A stretch of 64,000 bases of DNA. Source: Petrolisthes cinctipes (Eukaryota; Arthropoda; Malacostraca; Decapoda; Porcellanidae). A model generated the notes under the pieces. The model was not told the origin of the DNA. It did no database searches and was given only the letters and a program-made list of their open reading frames with translations. Every line of letters begins with the position of its first letter. Position 1 is the stretch's first letter. The translations under genes were made by a program, and so were the position numbers. The stretch spans positions 186,001 to 250,000 of the forward strand of contig JAWQEG010001318.1 of NCBI GenBank assembly GCA_033782935.1. The letters run 5' to 3'. Positions 1 to 12,325 of the stretch are shown here, one piece after another.

Positions 1-1704
1 ATAACTGTACTGGTACAGTTCTTTGTTGTGTGTGTAGGTGTCAGTTTTTTTTTAAGTTTACGTTAAAGATTTATCACCGAGGAGAGCAAAATTATTGAAT
101 GTTTACCACGATGGATTGGGTGGAATGGAAATTATTGTGCTTTCTGTATATTGAAGGTGGACGTGTAAAAGAAAAACAAAGTACAGGTAGAAAGGGTGTA
201 GATAAAGGTAGAATGGAGAACCAAGAAAGAGGGTAGGAAAATATGAAAGGGATGTGGGATGTAATGGTAGAAAGGGGCAGGTAGAGATTAAATAAAGAAG
301 GAGGTGGTGCGGGGTGTTAAGAGTGGACCACACGTCATAAAAAAAGATGTTGACAACCAAAAGTCGAGTCACAACATTCTCAGCGATGTAAAGTTCTCCA
401 TATCCAACACATTGCAGAATTATATGAAATTCATTATAACATATTTTGCGAAAAAGCTAATTACTTGCATTCCTGTAATATTTATCCCACCTACGATAAA
501 ATAAAGACAGAAAGAATCTATGTATTCATCCAACAAATGGTTTTACCGGTATATCGAAATTAATGTTAAATATTTTATTCAATGGTATCGTATTTTCGGA
601 ATAGAAGGAAGTATAAATAGCTATAATGTTAACTTTAAATAACATCGAATTACAAAATGATTTTTTCCAACATAAAAATATATACCTCTCTCAATCACAC
701 GTTCTCTGCAGTTAATTTAATTAAAAATTTCTCATCTCAATTAAATTGAAAATTTAAAAAGTAATCACCTGACAAACCATTACTTTTTGCCATTCTCACA
801 CCGATAACCACGGAACACACTCTCCTCCATGACCCCTGACGTCACCTCCAAACAAGATAACTTGACACAAAAAACACTTAGAAAACTCATCTGTAGTCAT
901 TACACAACGTTTTAATACACTGTACCCATGATACTTCACCAAAAAAAAAAAAAACAATGCTATAAACCTGATGAACAGGAGATATATATAGCTTTGGTCT
1001 TTCTTGGACGGTTTCTAATAAATTTTCAGAGTCTGAAGATAAATTCAACTGAGTGTTTTCTTCAGATTTCATAATTATTAAGTTTACTGAACAAGAAACA
1101 CTAAAGTGTAGTTTAAACATTACACTGGCAATATCTTACAACGCACTGATTCAAGGAATAACATACTCATGAAGAAAATTAATCGATACAACCTTCATAA
1201 AGAATAAAAAAAATCTTCACTTTCCTTACAGAAGAATTGAAGGGGTTGTACCCATAGGAGCACCTACAGTAGGCCTACACTATCATCAAAATACAAACAC
1301 ACACTGCTCCTCTAGTGGTCAATAATGTTTATAATCAAGTTTGGAATAGAAGACGAACCGGAATAAGACAAACAAACACCTAATATTTTACTAAAGACTT
1401 AAAGAATGATCCAACCTCGGTCGATCGAATTTACAGCTGATTTGTACTACGGTACTTTATAAAAATCAGCGTTCTGTAAAATATTAACCTGACACTGTAC
1501 TCTACAATGAATTTAAAAACTGAACTACAGCATCTCATGTTATTGTTGCCCTGCGTGACAGATGTGGTGAGTGTGGGTGGATAAGGAACCGTGTACTGAC
1601 TGACAGGGGAAGCTTTAATAATTGTGTGAATGGGAATGAACCGGACCACATAAACATCACCCATCTATAGGAGCTACTGTACTTAGAAATTAGTCCCAAC
1701 TTAC

Positions 1705-1830
1705 CATTGTATCATCAGCAGAGAAGAGAAGACTCAGAGAAGGTGGTGTAGGCGGTGGTGCAGTAGTGGTGGGTAGCGGTGACCAAGTATATCATCCCTC
1801 CTCACTCACTCTTCTTCTTCTTCCTCTTCC
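1705..1830 (-). other. Possible first exon (ATG directly before a splice donor)
   Basis: On the minus strand the sequence reads GCTGATGATACAATG/GTAAGTTG with the junction at 1705/1704, close to an ideal donor. The preceding ~100 bases are rich in CTT/CAC triplets like a 5' UTR, and 1985-2100 farther upstream is unusually GC- and CpG-rich for this window, as a promoter could be. Any further exons would lie below 1700 or outside the window; I could not identify one. Confidence 0.25.
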
Positions 1831-2654
1831 TCCACTACCACAACATTCAACAACACCCACAAGTTATTCTAAGGCACTCTCGGTAACAAACACCTTCTAA
1901 TAAATATGGGAAAATCGAATTGTGATTGCAGTAAGATTTCTTTGTGTTAATAAAAGGGAACGGGTTGTGTTGAGATTTTACTACCAGCGCAAACCACCCC
2001 TACGACCGCCGGTACGACACTGACGGCAGCAAACGCCTGGCCTGCCGAGTGCCGAGCCTGCCTGCCTGTCGGGACGCTGCTTCTTGTGTAATCGTTTGAC
2101 TCTGTACTTCATTGCCAGGCACACGACACAGATCTTCATTATTTCTGTACTCGCTTCCCAAACAAATGATCCTTCTCGTGGGAATCATATCATCACATCA
2201 GAACGTAAATGACCAAAGAGTAGGCACAGATTTCACACCATACACTGATGGATAGTTTTGAGACAACTTTGTTATGGACTGCACATCCTCGAGTAACGGT
2301 GTATAGGTACTGTTGAGACCCATACACTCCCACCTCCTGTCAGGTAACCAACTCACGTGATGTATTGAATCAAAACACAAACACATGACTAAACAAATCC
2401 AAAATCCTCATAGGCCTACTTCACACAGCCTACGACACAAAAGTTATATATAAGAAAAACAATATAATAACATTATTGTGCCTTGCTTTCATTATCCTCA
2501 TCAGTTATCTGTCGCAGGAAAAAACGCTGAAATTGGCTAAACACAATTAAAGCATTCAAATATAAGACCAAAGCGCTCATGGAATACGCTTGCTTAACAT
2601 GATGGCCTGGAAATACATGAGAGAGAGTGCTTCAGGAAATCGGGAGAAAGTTTT

Positions 2655-3410
2655 GTTTTCAACCTCATGTAGCTATCATTGCTAAAAAGTACAGCCGGCA
2701 GCGAATGTCCTGTCGCCAAATCAGCTAAGTCATAAAGTAAGTATGGAAATATAAGCTACACAGGTTCGTAATCTAGAAAATAAGAGATATATATTAATTT
2801 ACCTCATGGAAAGTGTAATTCTGTACTGGTGAATGTGTTGTTCGATTATTAGCCTTTGTGTTATCCTTCAAGTAGCCCTTAGGCGACAGGACATTTGCCG
2901 CCGACTGTACATATTGGTATCCTCTTCAGAATTCTAAGATTTTCAGCGTCTTCCAAATTACTAAAACTTTACAAAGGCCTGACTCATCCTTGCGTTAAAT
3001 ACTCTTCTCATGTTTGGGGAAAGTTTTCTTCATACATTTTGGATGCTCGATGCAGTCCAGAGGAAGACTGTCTGTGTCATAAATGATCCTACATTGTCCT
3101 TTACCTTTGATTCCCCATCTATTCGTCACAACGTTGTCTGCCTTGTATTCTTTTATACCGATATTACCACTATTCCGGAAAACTTGTAACTTGTGTCCCA
3201 TCTCCACTACTTCGGCCCAGCAATACTAGAAAATTAGTTGACTTCCATAGCTATTAATCATGTCAATATCCAACTCAAAACACGTCATGAACATTCCTCA
3301 CCGTACTTATCTCCTATATTAGAATTGACCTTGTATGACACTTGCAATTCCAAAAATCTTTATGACATTTCTTCATTTAAGAGACTTGTATACCGACATT
3401 CTTTGTCTAT
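2655..3410 (+). mobile_element. Jockey-like LINE 3' end, interrupted by a hairpin element
   Basis: In several frames the plus strand spells the C-terminal region of a jockey-type ORF2: QPHVAIIAKK (to 2689), then after the insertion IGILFRILRF, LLKLYKGLTHP, YSSHVWG, later LYRYYHYSGKLVTCVPSPL, RNTRKLV and finally SSFKRLVYRH near 3400. Frameshifts and stops show it is a fossil. The 216-bp element at 2692-2907 splits it between the lysines of IAKK and IGILFR. Confidence 0.7.
2692..2907. mobile_element. TA-flanked hairpin element, 216 bp (pogo-like MITE), copy 1
   Basis: Ends are CAGCCGGCAGCGAATGTCCT and the inverted counterpart AGGACATTTGCCGCCGACTG, each followed by TA outside. Terminal repeats of about 26 bp end in CTGTCGCC. 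A TIR starting CAG with TA target duplication is typical of pogo/Tigger-type Tc1-mariner elements. It encodes nothing and is inserted in a LINE fragment. A second copy in inverse orientation is at 43715-43932, sharing internal words such as AGTATGGAAATATAAGCT. Confidence 0.75.
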
Positions 3411-3429
3411 GGATTAGTGATTTGATTCA

Positions 3430-4770
3430 TTTGATCTTCAATTTTCCAGGCACAGCCACGAGTGGGTATATTTGTCAGTGCTGTTGCCACTGAATATAAT
3501 GTGTTTGTGTGTGTGTAAACAAACAGGATGAGGGTAATCTCATATCAAGATAGCAAGTGACAATTAATTAAGTTCCCGATATAGATGTCTGAAAGATTAG
3601 ACGATAAGTCGACGATAACTCACCAACATGCAAAAATGGAGGGCGGGAGAACTGTACAGAGGACAGGAGGGTACGTACAAACACAACACTCACTGCCAAG
3701 GAACTTTCAGGCTTATCTGATGAGTATGTTAATTCTCGGACCAGTGCACACACACACACACACACATACCACTGACATGGTTCACACCAACCATTTATGT
3801 ATCTCAATGTAAATAAGTTTAAACAAATTTTCCAGTTTTCATTTCTGTCTCTTGGTGTCTTCGTGACCAACATAACTGTAAAGAGTACGAATTGTTCAAG
3901 AAATATTGTGGTAAAAACTGGGGAAAAGAATACATACATATTATTTGGATAAGCGTCTGTGTTGATTTCGGACTTTTTTTTTTTCTTTTTTTTTTTTCAT
4001 GATTACAAGTGAGATGGTTTCTCTTAAGACTTATTTCTGGCGTGTATCAGGGTGCTCATTCCCTTGTCTGTACCATTATGTAAGTTTATTGACACCAAAC
4101 TATTTGATTGTTATATATGAGGAGGTACTAAAATCATGGAGTAACCCAAGGAGGAACAAACAATCATCTTTTTTTAACATCTTTTTGACACGATAAAGGG
4201 AAAAAAACTGAACATTGAGTATTATAATATATTACTGTATTAACACTAAAAAATATTGTAATATATGCTGCAAGCTGCAAATTCTCTGTGACCACAAGGT
4301 TATAAATTATAAGAGATAATTATTAATGAAAGCGGTGCGTGCTAGTATACACTGGTGGTACTCTTCTATCTAAAGTTATTGATATAGGCTACTTGGAAGC
4401 TTGTAAGAAAACGCGGCGGGTAAAGGATTGAGCAAAAAACCCTCTATGTAAACCATGCTTAAAAAAAAAAAAAAAAATGAAATTGATTGTTGTTACACCT
4501 CCTTCTGGCACTATACCTAATCACTTCAAGTTTGGTTGGACCAGCGAAGTGGGCCGGGTACAGCTATATAGTAGGCTATATACATATCACAGTTTACTAA
4601 TAACTAAAGTAGATTGGCTATACAAAAACTAAGGCATATTATATACTTCTGATATGTAATACCAGTCAACAAATTAACAGTCCAACTAACAAGGATAAAT
4701 AAATAGCTCACAGATATAATGTTTGCCGGTAGCAATAGTTTGTCTCAACATTCTCCAACTGACTTCCTCA
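3430..4770. other. No gene seen
   Basis: Short CA run at 3749-3767, T-rich run at 3975-3999 and A16 at 4460. Otherwise AT-rich unique sequence without splice-bounded coding. Confidence 0.4.
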
Positions 4771-4774
4771 AAAG

Positions 4775-5222
4775 TATCCATTTATCTATCAATATGTTTA
4801 CCTATCTACCTACTCATTCTGTCTGTGTGTGGTGTGTTGGTGACAATAGTATCCATTTATCTATAAATTTGTGTACCTACCCAATCTGTCTGTGTGTGGC
4901 GTGTTAGTGACCAAAGTATCCATTTATCTATCAATTAGTGTACCAACCCATTCTGTGTGTGTGTGGCGTAATAGTGACAAAAATAACCATATATCTATCA
5001 ACTTGTTTACCAATCCATTCTGTGTGTGGTGTGTTATTGACAAAAGTAACCATATATCTATCAACTTGTTTACCAATCCATTCTGTGAGTGTGTGGTGTG
5101 TTATTGACAAACGGCCTAGGCACCAACCCATTATGTATGTGGTGTGTTCGTGACAAAAGTAACCATCTATCTATCAACTTGTCTGCCTACCCATGCTGTC
5201 TGTGTGTGGTGTGTTGGTGAGC
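4775..5222. repeat. ~70-bp minisatellite, about 6-7 units
   Basis: Units run CCATTTATCTATCAA, TTGTTTACC, AACCCATTCTGT, GTGTGTGGTGTGTT, GTGACAAAAGTA. The ORFs here are read-through of the repeat. Confidence 0.8.
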
Positions 5223-5445
5223 AAAATAAAACTCTGCGAGGTGTGTGGTGGTGGGTGGTGAGGCGATCGTAAGAGGTGGGCTTAACGGACTTCATACTTC
5301 CACACACCTGCCTGCCTGCATTACCTATCCGGATTTACTGAAATACGGCGAAGCAACCACTCCTTTTCAAGTGTTAAACTGCGAGATACAGACAAACAGA
5401 AAATATAACATCTACGGTATCTATTTTTCTATTCATCTAAGAGGG

Positions 5446-5447
<2 letters not shown>

Positions 5448-5520
<73 letters not shown>
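5448..5520. repeat. (GA)n microsatellite
   Basis: About 36 uninterrupted GA units. Confidence 0.98.
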
Positions 5521-5522
<2 letters not shown>

Positions 5523-5978
5523 TAAGCATGTACGGTAATTAAAGTGGGTAAGAATATTTCATGGTAAGAAACTTGTATACAAATTGCAGGGGAAAGAGAT
5601 GGTAAAGTACAGCAGACTGATGAAGAAAGATGTAATCGCAACATCGTATCCATTTGCCATCCAGACCAAGACAGAGACAAATACTGACTTAGCCTCACTC
5701 TCAGACTCACAAAGTAGCCGCCAGCCTATACCGGGGAGCAATGCAGGTACTTTACTATTTTTCTTCCACTCACGAACAGATAGGCTGCATGTATACAGGT
5801 GCATTTCATTATTCACAGAACACTGCAGGTAATGTCTGGCATCTCCATTTCCTTCTATTACTATTATTTTAAAACTCTGAAGGGAAAAATACTGGCGCTG
5901 AGATAACATGACCAATCCATCACAAACATTAGTACGATCCTACTGCAATAACCTAGTTGTTCAGGAAATAATTAACGT

Positions 5979-5981
<3 letters not shown>

Positions 5982-6041
<60 letters not shown>
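5982..6041. repeat. (TC)n then (AC)n microsatellite
   Basis: About 26 TC units followed by a short CA run. Confidence 0.97.
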
Positions 6042-6042
<1 letters not shown>

Positions 6043-6201
6043 ACGGTTTTCATCCTTGACCCAAACAAACTTGCATTCGTCCGACAAAATTATCTCTATT
6101 CGCCGGGTTGTTTATGCAAGAGCTAGCATAGCGAGCCAGCATGTGTGTGTGTGTGCTAATGTTATCTTACTCAGGCTTGACTCAGCTACCACTATCAAAA
6201 C

Positions 6202-6205
<4 letters not shown>

Positions 6206-6232
<27 letters not shown>

Positions 6233-6328
6233 CAACACACACATACAACTGTCAATTGTGCACACCACAACTAAAATCACTGCCAACACCATCACCATCA
6301 TCATCATCACACACACACACACACACAT
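6206..6328. repeat. (TC)n and (CA)n/(ATC)n microsatellites
   Basis: TC run at 6206-6232, ATC/CA runs at 6290-6328. CACACCACA words repeat around them (6259, 6347). Confidence 0.9.
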
Positions 6329-6698
6329 ACAGCACTGTCAACTGTGCACACCACAGCTATTATCACTGCCAACAAAATTAACATCAACAACATAAATGCT
6401 AGCTTCTACGCCTCTACTCGTACCTACTCTAACACCATCATCACTTGGCTACTCCCAATTCTTGTACTATCCATCCCTCCACCTACTGTACCTATCACTG
6501 CCACTACAACTTGCCTAGCCACCAACATTTGTAACCAGTACCATAATCGACATCAAAAACCACCATACCTCGCCATTACTATGATCCTCACTTTCATGTT
6601 CCAACCACATTAATACCAACTGCTTGTATACCCAAATAAATATTAGGCTACATAAAAAACTATCATACCACATGCTTACCATACATGCTCCAACCACA

Positions 6699-6859
6699 TT
6701 AAGGTGAAAATGCAGTGTTTGTAAATCTGGAGCAACCGATTCTTCCAAACTATTCCAAGCAACAGAACACCAATATTTTTGTTCATTTGGTCCTGTTTCC
6801 TGGCAAACTATGGAGAAATCATGGCACTCCAATGTAACAAAAGTGAATTATCCCCTTAA
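6699..6859. mobile_element. Core hairpin family, TTAAGG...CCTTAA type
   Basis: Starts TTAAGGTG and ends CCCCTTAA. The arms contain GATTCTTCCAAACTATTCC and the opposing GGCAAACTATGGAGAAATCA. Belongs to the subgroup whose loop reads ATATTTTTGTTCATTTGGTCC. Confidence 0.65.
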
Positions 6860-6895
6860 TTAATACCAACTGCTCCCACCCAAATCAATACTGCA

Positions 6896-7190
6896 GCTCC
6901 ATCACCACCACCACCACAGTCGTCACCATCCACGATCACATAACCCACTTAGGCCTACTATCCATCCAACATCACTATACCCTATACAGCTCCACCACCA
7001 CCACCACCTCCACCACCAGTCGCCACCATCCACGATCACATAACCCATTTACTATCCATCCAACATCACTATACCCTATACAGCTCCACCACCACCACCA
7101 CCACCACCACCACAGTCGCCACCATCCACTATCACATAATCCACTTACTATCCATCCAACATCACTATACCCTATACAGCTCCAGCACCA
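6896..7190. repeat. ~105-120 bp tandem repeat, three units with ACC runs
   Basis: Each unit has CGCCACCATCCACGATCACA, TAACCCA, CTATCCATCCAACATCACTA, CCCTATACAGCTCC, then an (ACC)n run of different length. Confidence 0.85.
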
Positions 7191-7320
7191 CCATAATCAA
7201 TACCTATTACCCTTAAACCAATTAAAAAAAAACTACAACACCACCACGACCAATGTCACCTCAAATAATTCAAACACCATCATCACCACTAACAACTTAA
7301 CCACCACCACTACAATACAG

Positions 7321-7680
7321 TAATTTAACCACCACCGTCATCACCATCACATTTCCACCACCACCACCACTACACCACTAATAACTTAACCACCACCGTC
7401 ATCACCATCACATTTCCACCACCACCACCACTACACCACTAATAACTTAACCACCACCGTCATCACCATCACATTTCCACCACCACCACCACTACACCAC
7501 TAATAACTTAACCACCACCGTCATCACCATCACATTTCCACCACCACCACCACTACAACACTAATAACTTAACCACCACCGTCATCACCCTCACTATTTC
7601 CTCCACCACCACCACTACAACACTAATAACTTAATTTAACCACCACCGTCATCACCCTCACTATTTCCTCCACCACCATC
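7321..7680. repeat. 61-bp tandem repeat, six units
   Basis: AACCACCACCGTCATCACC recurs at 7327, 7388, 7449, 7510, 7571 and 7638. The last two units share a CCTCACTATTTCCTCC variant. Confidence 0.9.
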
Positions 7681-7863
7681 ATGACCACCAAAGCCAGCCA
7701 GCCAACTCAACTAGAGCAGCACACGCTAGAGAGACATGTGTGGTCAGACAAAGGACATCTTAGTTCAGGCTGAGTGACACATTAAAGGCTGACCTCAAAC
7801 TGCTTAACTTGCTCTCACCTCATGGCCTACCACGCATCTCCTCTACTTCTCTGTCTGTCTGCC

Positions 7864-7865
<2 letters not shown>

Positions 7866-7901
<36 letters not shown>
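7866..7901. repeat. (AC)n microsatellite
   Basis: About 18 AC units; the strand composition flips from C-rich to G-rich just to its right. Confidence 0.95.
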
Positions 7902-7904
<3 letters not shown>

Positions 7905-8039
7905 GAAAATAGTCCTTGCGTCCTCCTGCAGTATTGTTTCGAATAATAGCCGTAATCTTGCAAGTGGTCGGAGGTAATAACAATAAGTGTGAGGTTCCCA
8001 GAGTTGTGATGGTGATAAGAGTCGGTGATAAGAGCCAAG

Positions 8040-8990
8040 TGTGTGTAAGTGACAGTGAAAGTGGCAGAGATGGCTCCACCAGTGACAAGGTAAATAGTAG
8101 TGGAGGTCGTAGTTGGTGGTGGTGGTGGTAGTAGACAGACAGGTGGAAGAGTGGTGGATGGTACCAATATGAGTTCCTTAAGTTGTGGTAAAAGTGGTGA
8201 TAGTTGTAGTAGTATGGTCGTAATGGTAGAAGTACTACTGAAAGGACAGATGATGGTAGAAGTATTATACACATATTATACATATATTATAGTTGTTACT
8301 GAAAATCACTACTGGCAATATCTGTAGTACCGAAGTATAGTAGTAGTGGTATAGTGCTGTAGTGGTGTCAGTGATGGTGGTCACTTCTACTAGAGTGGTA
8401 ACGAAAATAATAATGAGAGTATTAGCCTAAGCCCTAAGGATATCATTGATGTTCTGGAGTTGTGTACCGTAAGATAAAAGCAAGAGTGGAAGTGATCTTA
8501 GTTAATAATAGTGGTAATGGCTGATAGTGGTGATGAGAAGAGATGGTGGTAGCAGTGGTAATGTTGGTAATATTGTAGAAACAGATATGGCTGCAGTGTT
8601 GGCAAGGGGTACCGGTCAGTGGTGGTAGTGTCTCATGGGCTGTAGTAAGGGTGCCAGTAGAGAGACATCAGCAGAAGTTATACTAGAGGTGACATCAGTG
8701 TTGTTCTTGTGACATCAGTGTTGTTGTAGCGGTGAAGAAAGTGAGGAAAACATTAAGATGGACGGCAAACATACTGACTGAGATTAGTAGGCAGTAGGGA
8801 TTGCGAGAGTATAGTAATGAAACCAATGTACTAGTATAATTCGCTATGGGGTAACAGTGGCATCAATATTTTGTTGTTGTCTGTGGTGGTAGGACTGACT
8901 ACTGACTGATCTCTAGAGAAGAGTGGCGGGATAGCGACAGTGGTGGTGGTGGTGGTTGTGATGGGAGGGAGGTATTGCAGTGGTGGAACA
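8040..8990. repeat. Degenerate GTG/GTA triplet-rich tract
   Basis: About 950 bp of GTGGTAGTGG-like cryptic simplicity with almost no C. Nothing coding is evident. Confidence 0.6.
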
Positions 8991-9296
8991 AGGAGGGGGC
9001 CGTGGCGTGGGGTGGAGAGGTCAGCAGCAGCAGCAGTGAGTCATGCTTCTCAACAAATCCTGCCTGTCTCAGCTCCCTCCCTACACCCTTCTCCCTCCCA
9101 AACAACACCCCCACCCCCTCCCACCTCTCTCTCTTTCTCTGGGTCCTTCCTTCCCTCTCCCACCTACAGAACTCCCCATCCCTCCCTCTCACAGTCTCTC
9201 CCTTTATCTCTCAATGTTCCTTCCTCCACATCTCCACCTTCTCTTCTCGTCTCTTCCTCCTTCTACTTTGTTCTTTCCATTTCTACACCTACTATG

Positions 9297-9298
<2 letters not shown>

Positions 9299-9356
<58 letters not shown>
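9299..9356. repeat. (TC)n microsatellite
   Basis: About 29 TC units within a 9060-9360 pyrimidine-rich stretch. Confidence 0.97.
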
Positions 9357-9359
<3 letters not shown>

Positions 9360-9529
9360 CCGTCATCAACTTTAACATTTGCTACCACCCACCTCCTCCG
9401 TATACTCTCACGTTATACAGGGTGTCCACAAAATTATCTGAACAACTTTACATGTTCATACAATACAATCAGGTCAAATAATTATGTTATATAGGACAGT
9501 CTGTATTATTCCCTCTTATCCCCTTTGTC

Positions 9530-9532
<3 letters not shown>

Positions 9533-9577
<45 letters not shown>
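9533..9577. repeat. (CT)n microsatellite
   Basis: About 22 CT units. Confidence 0.97.
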
Positions 9578-9580
<3 letters not shown>

Positions 9581-9694
9581 TTCCTCTATCCCCACTCATC
9601 CCTCCCCGATATTAGGTACACAGTGTGCTCTTCCACCAAATGAACAATCCCACCATTTCCCCACTACTGTCTCCCATTTCTTTGTACGGTAGGC

Positions 9695-9789
9695 TACTCA
9701 CCTTCTCTCCGATGCAAGATGCTCGTACTCAGTGAAACAAGTGTTGCTTAACCTGTAGTCGAAGTCTCAACGGTACTTTACACATACCT
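9695..9789 (-). other. Possible non-coding internal exon
   Basis: The minus strand shows a pyrimidine-rich acceptor (AATCTTTTTCCTTTAACAG) near 9790 and a strong donor GAGAAG/GTGAGT near 9695, enclosing about 95 bases. All three frames contain a stop, so if it is an exon it is 5' UTR or long non-coding RNA. Confidence 0.2.
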
Positions 9790-11099
9790 GTTAAAGGAAA
9801 AAGATTAATTAGTTAACATCAACCAAAACAAAAGCCATTAACCTACCACTACATTCTGAATATTATATATAATTATAGACATCTTCATTTTGTACTTGAT
9901 TATTTCAACTATTGTCGTATAATGTGAACAAGAAATGCCAATTATAAATAGCAGTTTTATCATCCCCAACCTCAGGACAAATAATTTACAGACGGCGGAG
10001 GTGGAAACTTGATGACGTAAGAACCTGCCACACCTGACTCTACTGCAATATGACTGGTTGGTGACGAGACTAACAAGTGGAGACGCACTCCCTCACACTC
10101 CTTGACTCCTACTTGTCCTTTACAATTCACTGCAGGCCTTGACTTCTCACAAGGGGAGGCTACAACCATAAAATTAGACCACAAACTGGCTTATGTTGAG
10201 TTGTGACAGGGTACGTAAGGCGGAATTATTGTGATACACATGGAAAGGCCAGGTTGCATAGTGTTAGCATTTTATTTTTATTTTTTTTCCATAACACCAA
10301 ATCTCGACTCAAGGACTCATCTTTAATTAACATATATTTTATCGATACCTCTGCTCTTTCACTTCCTCTCAAACCTTTTCTTGCCTCTCATTTTTTCTCC
10401 CTCGGTCTCTTCCTCCTTCCGATTCATTACCTCCCGCTTTCTCCCACACAAACACTAGTCCTTCCCTCACTCAACTCTTTCCTTTTCACTTATCTTCTCT
10501 TCTCTCCCTCACTAGCCTACTCTATATCCTCTGCCAACTTCCACCCTTCCTTCTTTCTCAACATCCTTCCTAACACTTTACCTTCCACCAATAAACTTTC
10601 AAACTACCTATATACAGTATAGGTATGGGAGGAAAGCTTGCCTACCACTGTACCTGTAACCCAAACACATAACATTTATAGATCAATATACATTTTGCGA
10701 GACAAATATTCTCATTACAGGACGGGTGACCCTATGTTGACAATATTTATCATAGATTGTTGCTACCGGTATGTAAAAATTTGCAGTTAATAGTTCCATA
10801 ATCCATAACACTTGGACTTTCTGCCCAGTGGAATAAAGCTCAACCATCTGAGCCAGGATATAATATGTCTTTGATACACTTTTATAATAACTGCACTCCT
10901 TTCAAACCTTCCCTTCCTCCCTTTTGCCCTCCATCCCTCCCTCACCTATGACTATTAATTTTTTGTCAAACGTACCTTTTCCTTAAACTTCCGACAATTC
11001 GATTACACCTTGGTTAGGAAGATGGATGACCTCTGGATATGGCAAGAGGGACTATGTTCTGAGGGTTTTATGTTTTAATATACCTTCCTGTCTTTTTCT

Positions 11100-11100
11100 A

Positions 11101-11182
<82 letters not shown>
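11100..11182. repeat. (GTCT)n/(CT)n microsatellite
   Basis: A few GTCT units pass into about 34 CT units. Confidence 0.97.
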
Positions 11183-11186
<4 letters not shown>

Positions 11187-11267
11187 ACCTTTCATTCTCC
11201 CTCATTAATTAACCTGCATGCCTGCTTCCCTTCCCTCATGTCTCTCAACCTTCCCCACTAACTCATC

Positions 11268-11271
<4 letters not shown>

Positions 11272-11331
<60 letters not shown>
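11272..11331. repeat. (CT)n microsatellite
   Basis: About 30 CT units. Confidence 0.97.
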
Positions 11332-11332
<1 letters not shown>

Positions 11333-11575
11333 ATACCCAACTCAGTCCAGTCCCCCAAGCGTCAATAAACAAAACGTCATGAGAGTGTAAGTAGTATATG
11401 ATAATCCATTATTCTCTTCTTCACCCCTCGCCGTGTGTCGTCACTATACGCCAACAACTCCCACTCCCCAAGCTGTCATCTATAGCCTACTTCACTAACC
11501 TCTTCATCGTTACTATTTTGTGTCTTAATTATCTCTCGCTCGAGCTTTTACACACAAACACACACCACACACACA

Positions 11576-11579
<4 letters not shown>

Positions 11580-11659
<80 letters not shown>
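11580..11659. repeat. (CT)n microsatellite
   Basis: About 40 CT units, preceded by ACACACACA. Confidence 0.97.
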
Positions 11660-11660
<1 letters not shown>

Positions 11661-12041
11661 ACTATCAATCTTATACGGAAACGACAACAGCAATTCAACC
11701 TACAGTATATAAAATCAGTCCGTGCAGACAGCTACGACTCTTGGGTACGACCATGTTTTTTCGAGTCCCGGTGTCTTGTTAATTTTTTCTCCCCTGGCCC
11801 ATTGCTTAGAGTAGAGGAAGTGGGTAGAGGTAAAGGCTATAATATATCAGGTACTATACGTTGTGGTCATCTCAAATTACCTCTACAGTATATAGGTACA
11901 GCTAGACAAGGAAGGTCGGTATCAGTGTGTAGTGTAGTGGTCAGTGTAGTCATTCTGGTAATAAAACATATCCGGGTTTGGTTAATAGGTCAGTCATATA
12001 TACTTCTGCACACGTAAAGTATATATATATATATACCGTAT

Positions 12042-12325
12042 CTAAGGGGAGGGGAAGTATGCAGTGTTGGTAAATCTTAAGCGACTATTTCCTTCAAACT
12101 CTTTCATGCATGCTGCAGGCCACCATTATTTTTGTTAATCTAGCCCTGTTTCCTAGCATACTTTGGAGGAATCAAGGGTACGGTACCAAAAGTGTATTAG
12201 AGGGCACTGATTCTTCCTATCATACAAAACAGATCCTTCACTTGTACAGAAAGGTCTGTTTTCTGGCATAGTTTGGAGGAATCAATCGCCCTTCAATCTA
12301 ACTAGGAGAGCTTACACCCCCAAAG
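12042..12325. mobile_element. Composite of two core hairpin copies
   Basis: CTAAGGGGAGG opens a copy with loop ATTATTTTTGTTAATCTAGCC closing at GCATACTTTGGAGGAATCA (near 12170). It runs directly into a second copy with GATTCTTCC, an AAACAGATCC / GGTCTGTTTTC loop, GGCATAGTTTGGAGGAATCA and a decayed end near 12325. Confidence 0.55.

Noticed and set aside
4775..5222. CRISPR-like array or coding repeat
   Set aside because: Minisatellite with diverged units and no spacers; ORFs overlap in three frames.
9415..9475. TACAGGGTGTCCACAAAATT as a transposon end
   Set aside because: Words like this occur at element ends in arthropods, but no opposing inverted end was found nearby.
9043..9494. Ser/Leu/Pro ORFs over CT repeats
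   Set aside because: They are (CT)n shadows (SLSLSL) without splice or start support.
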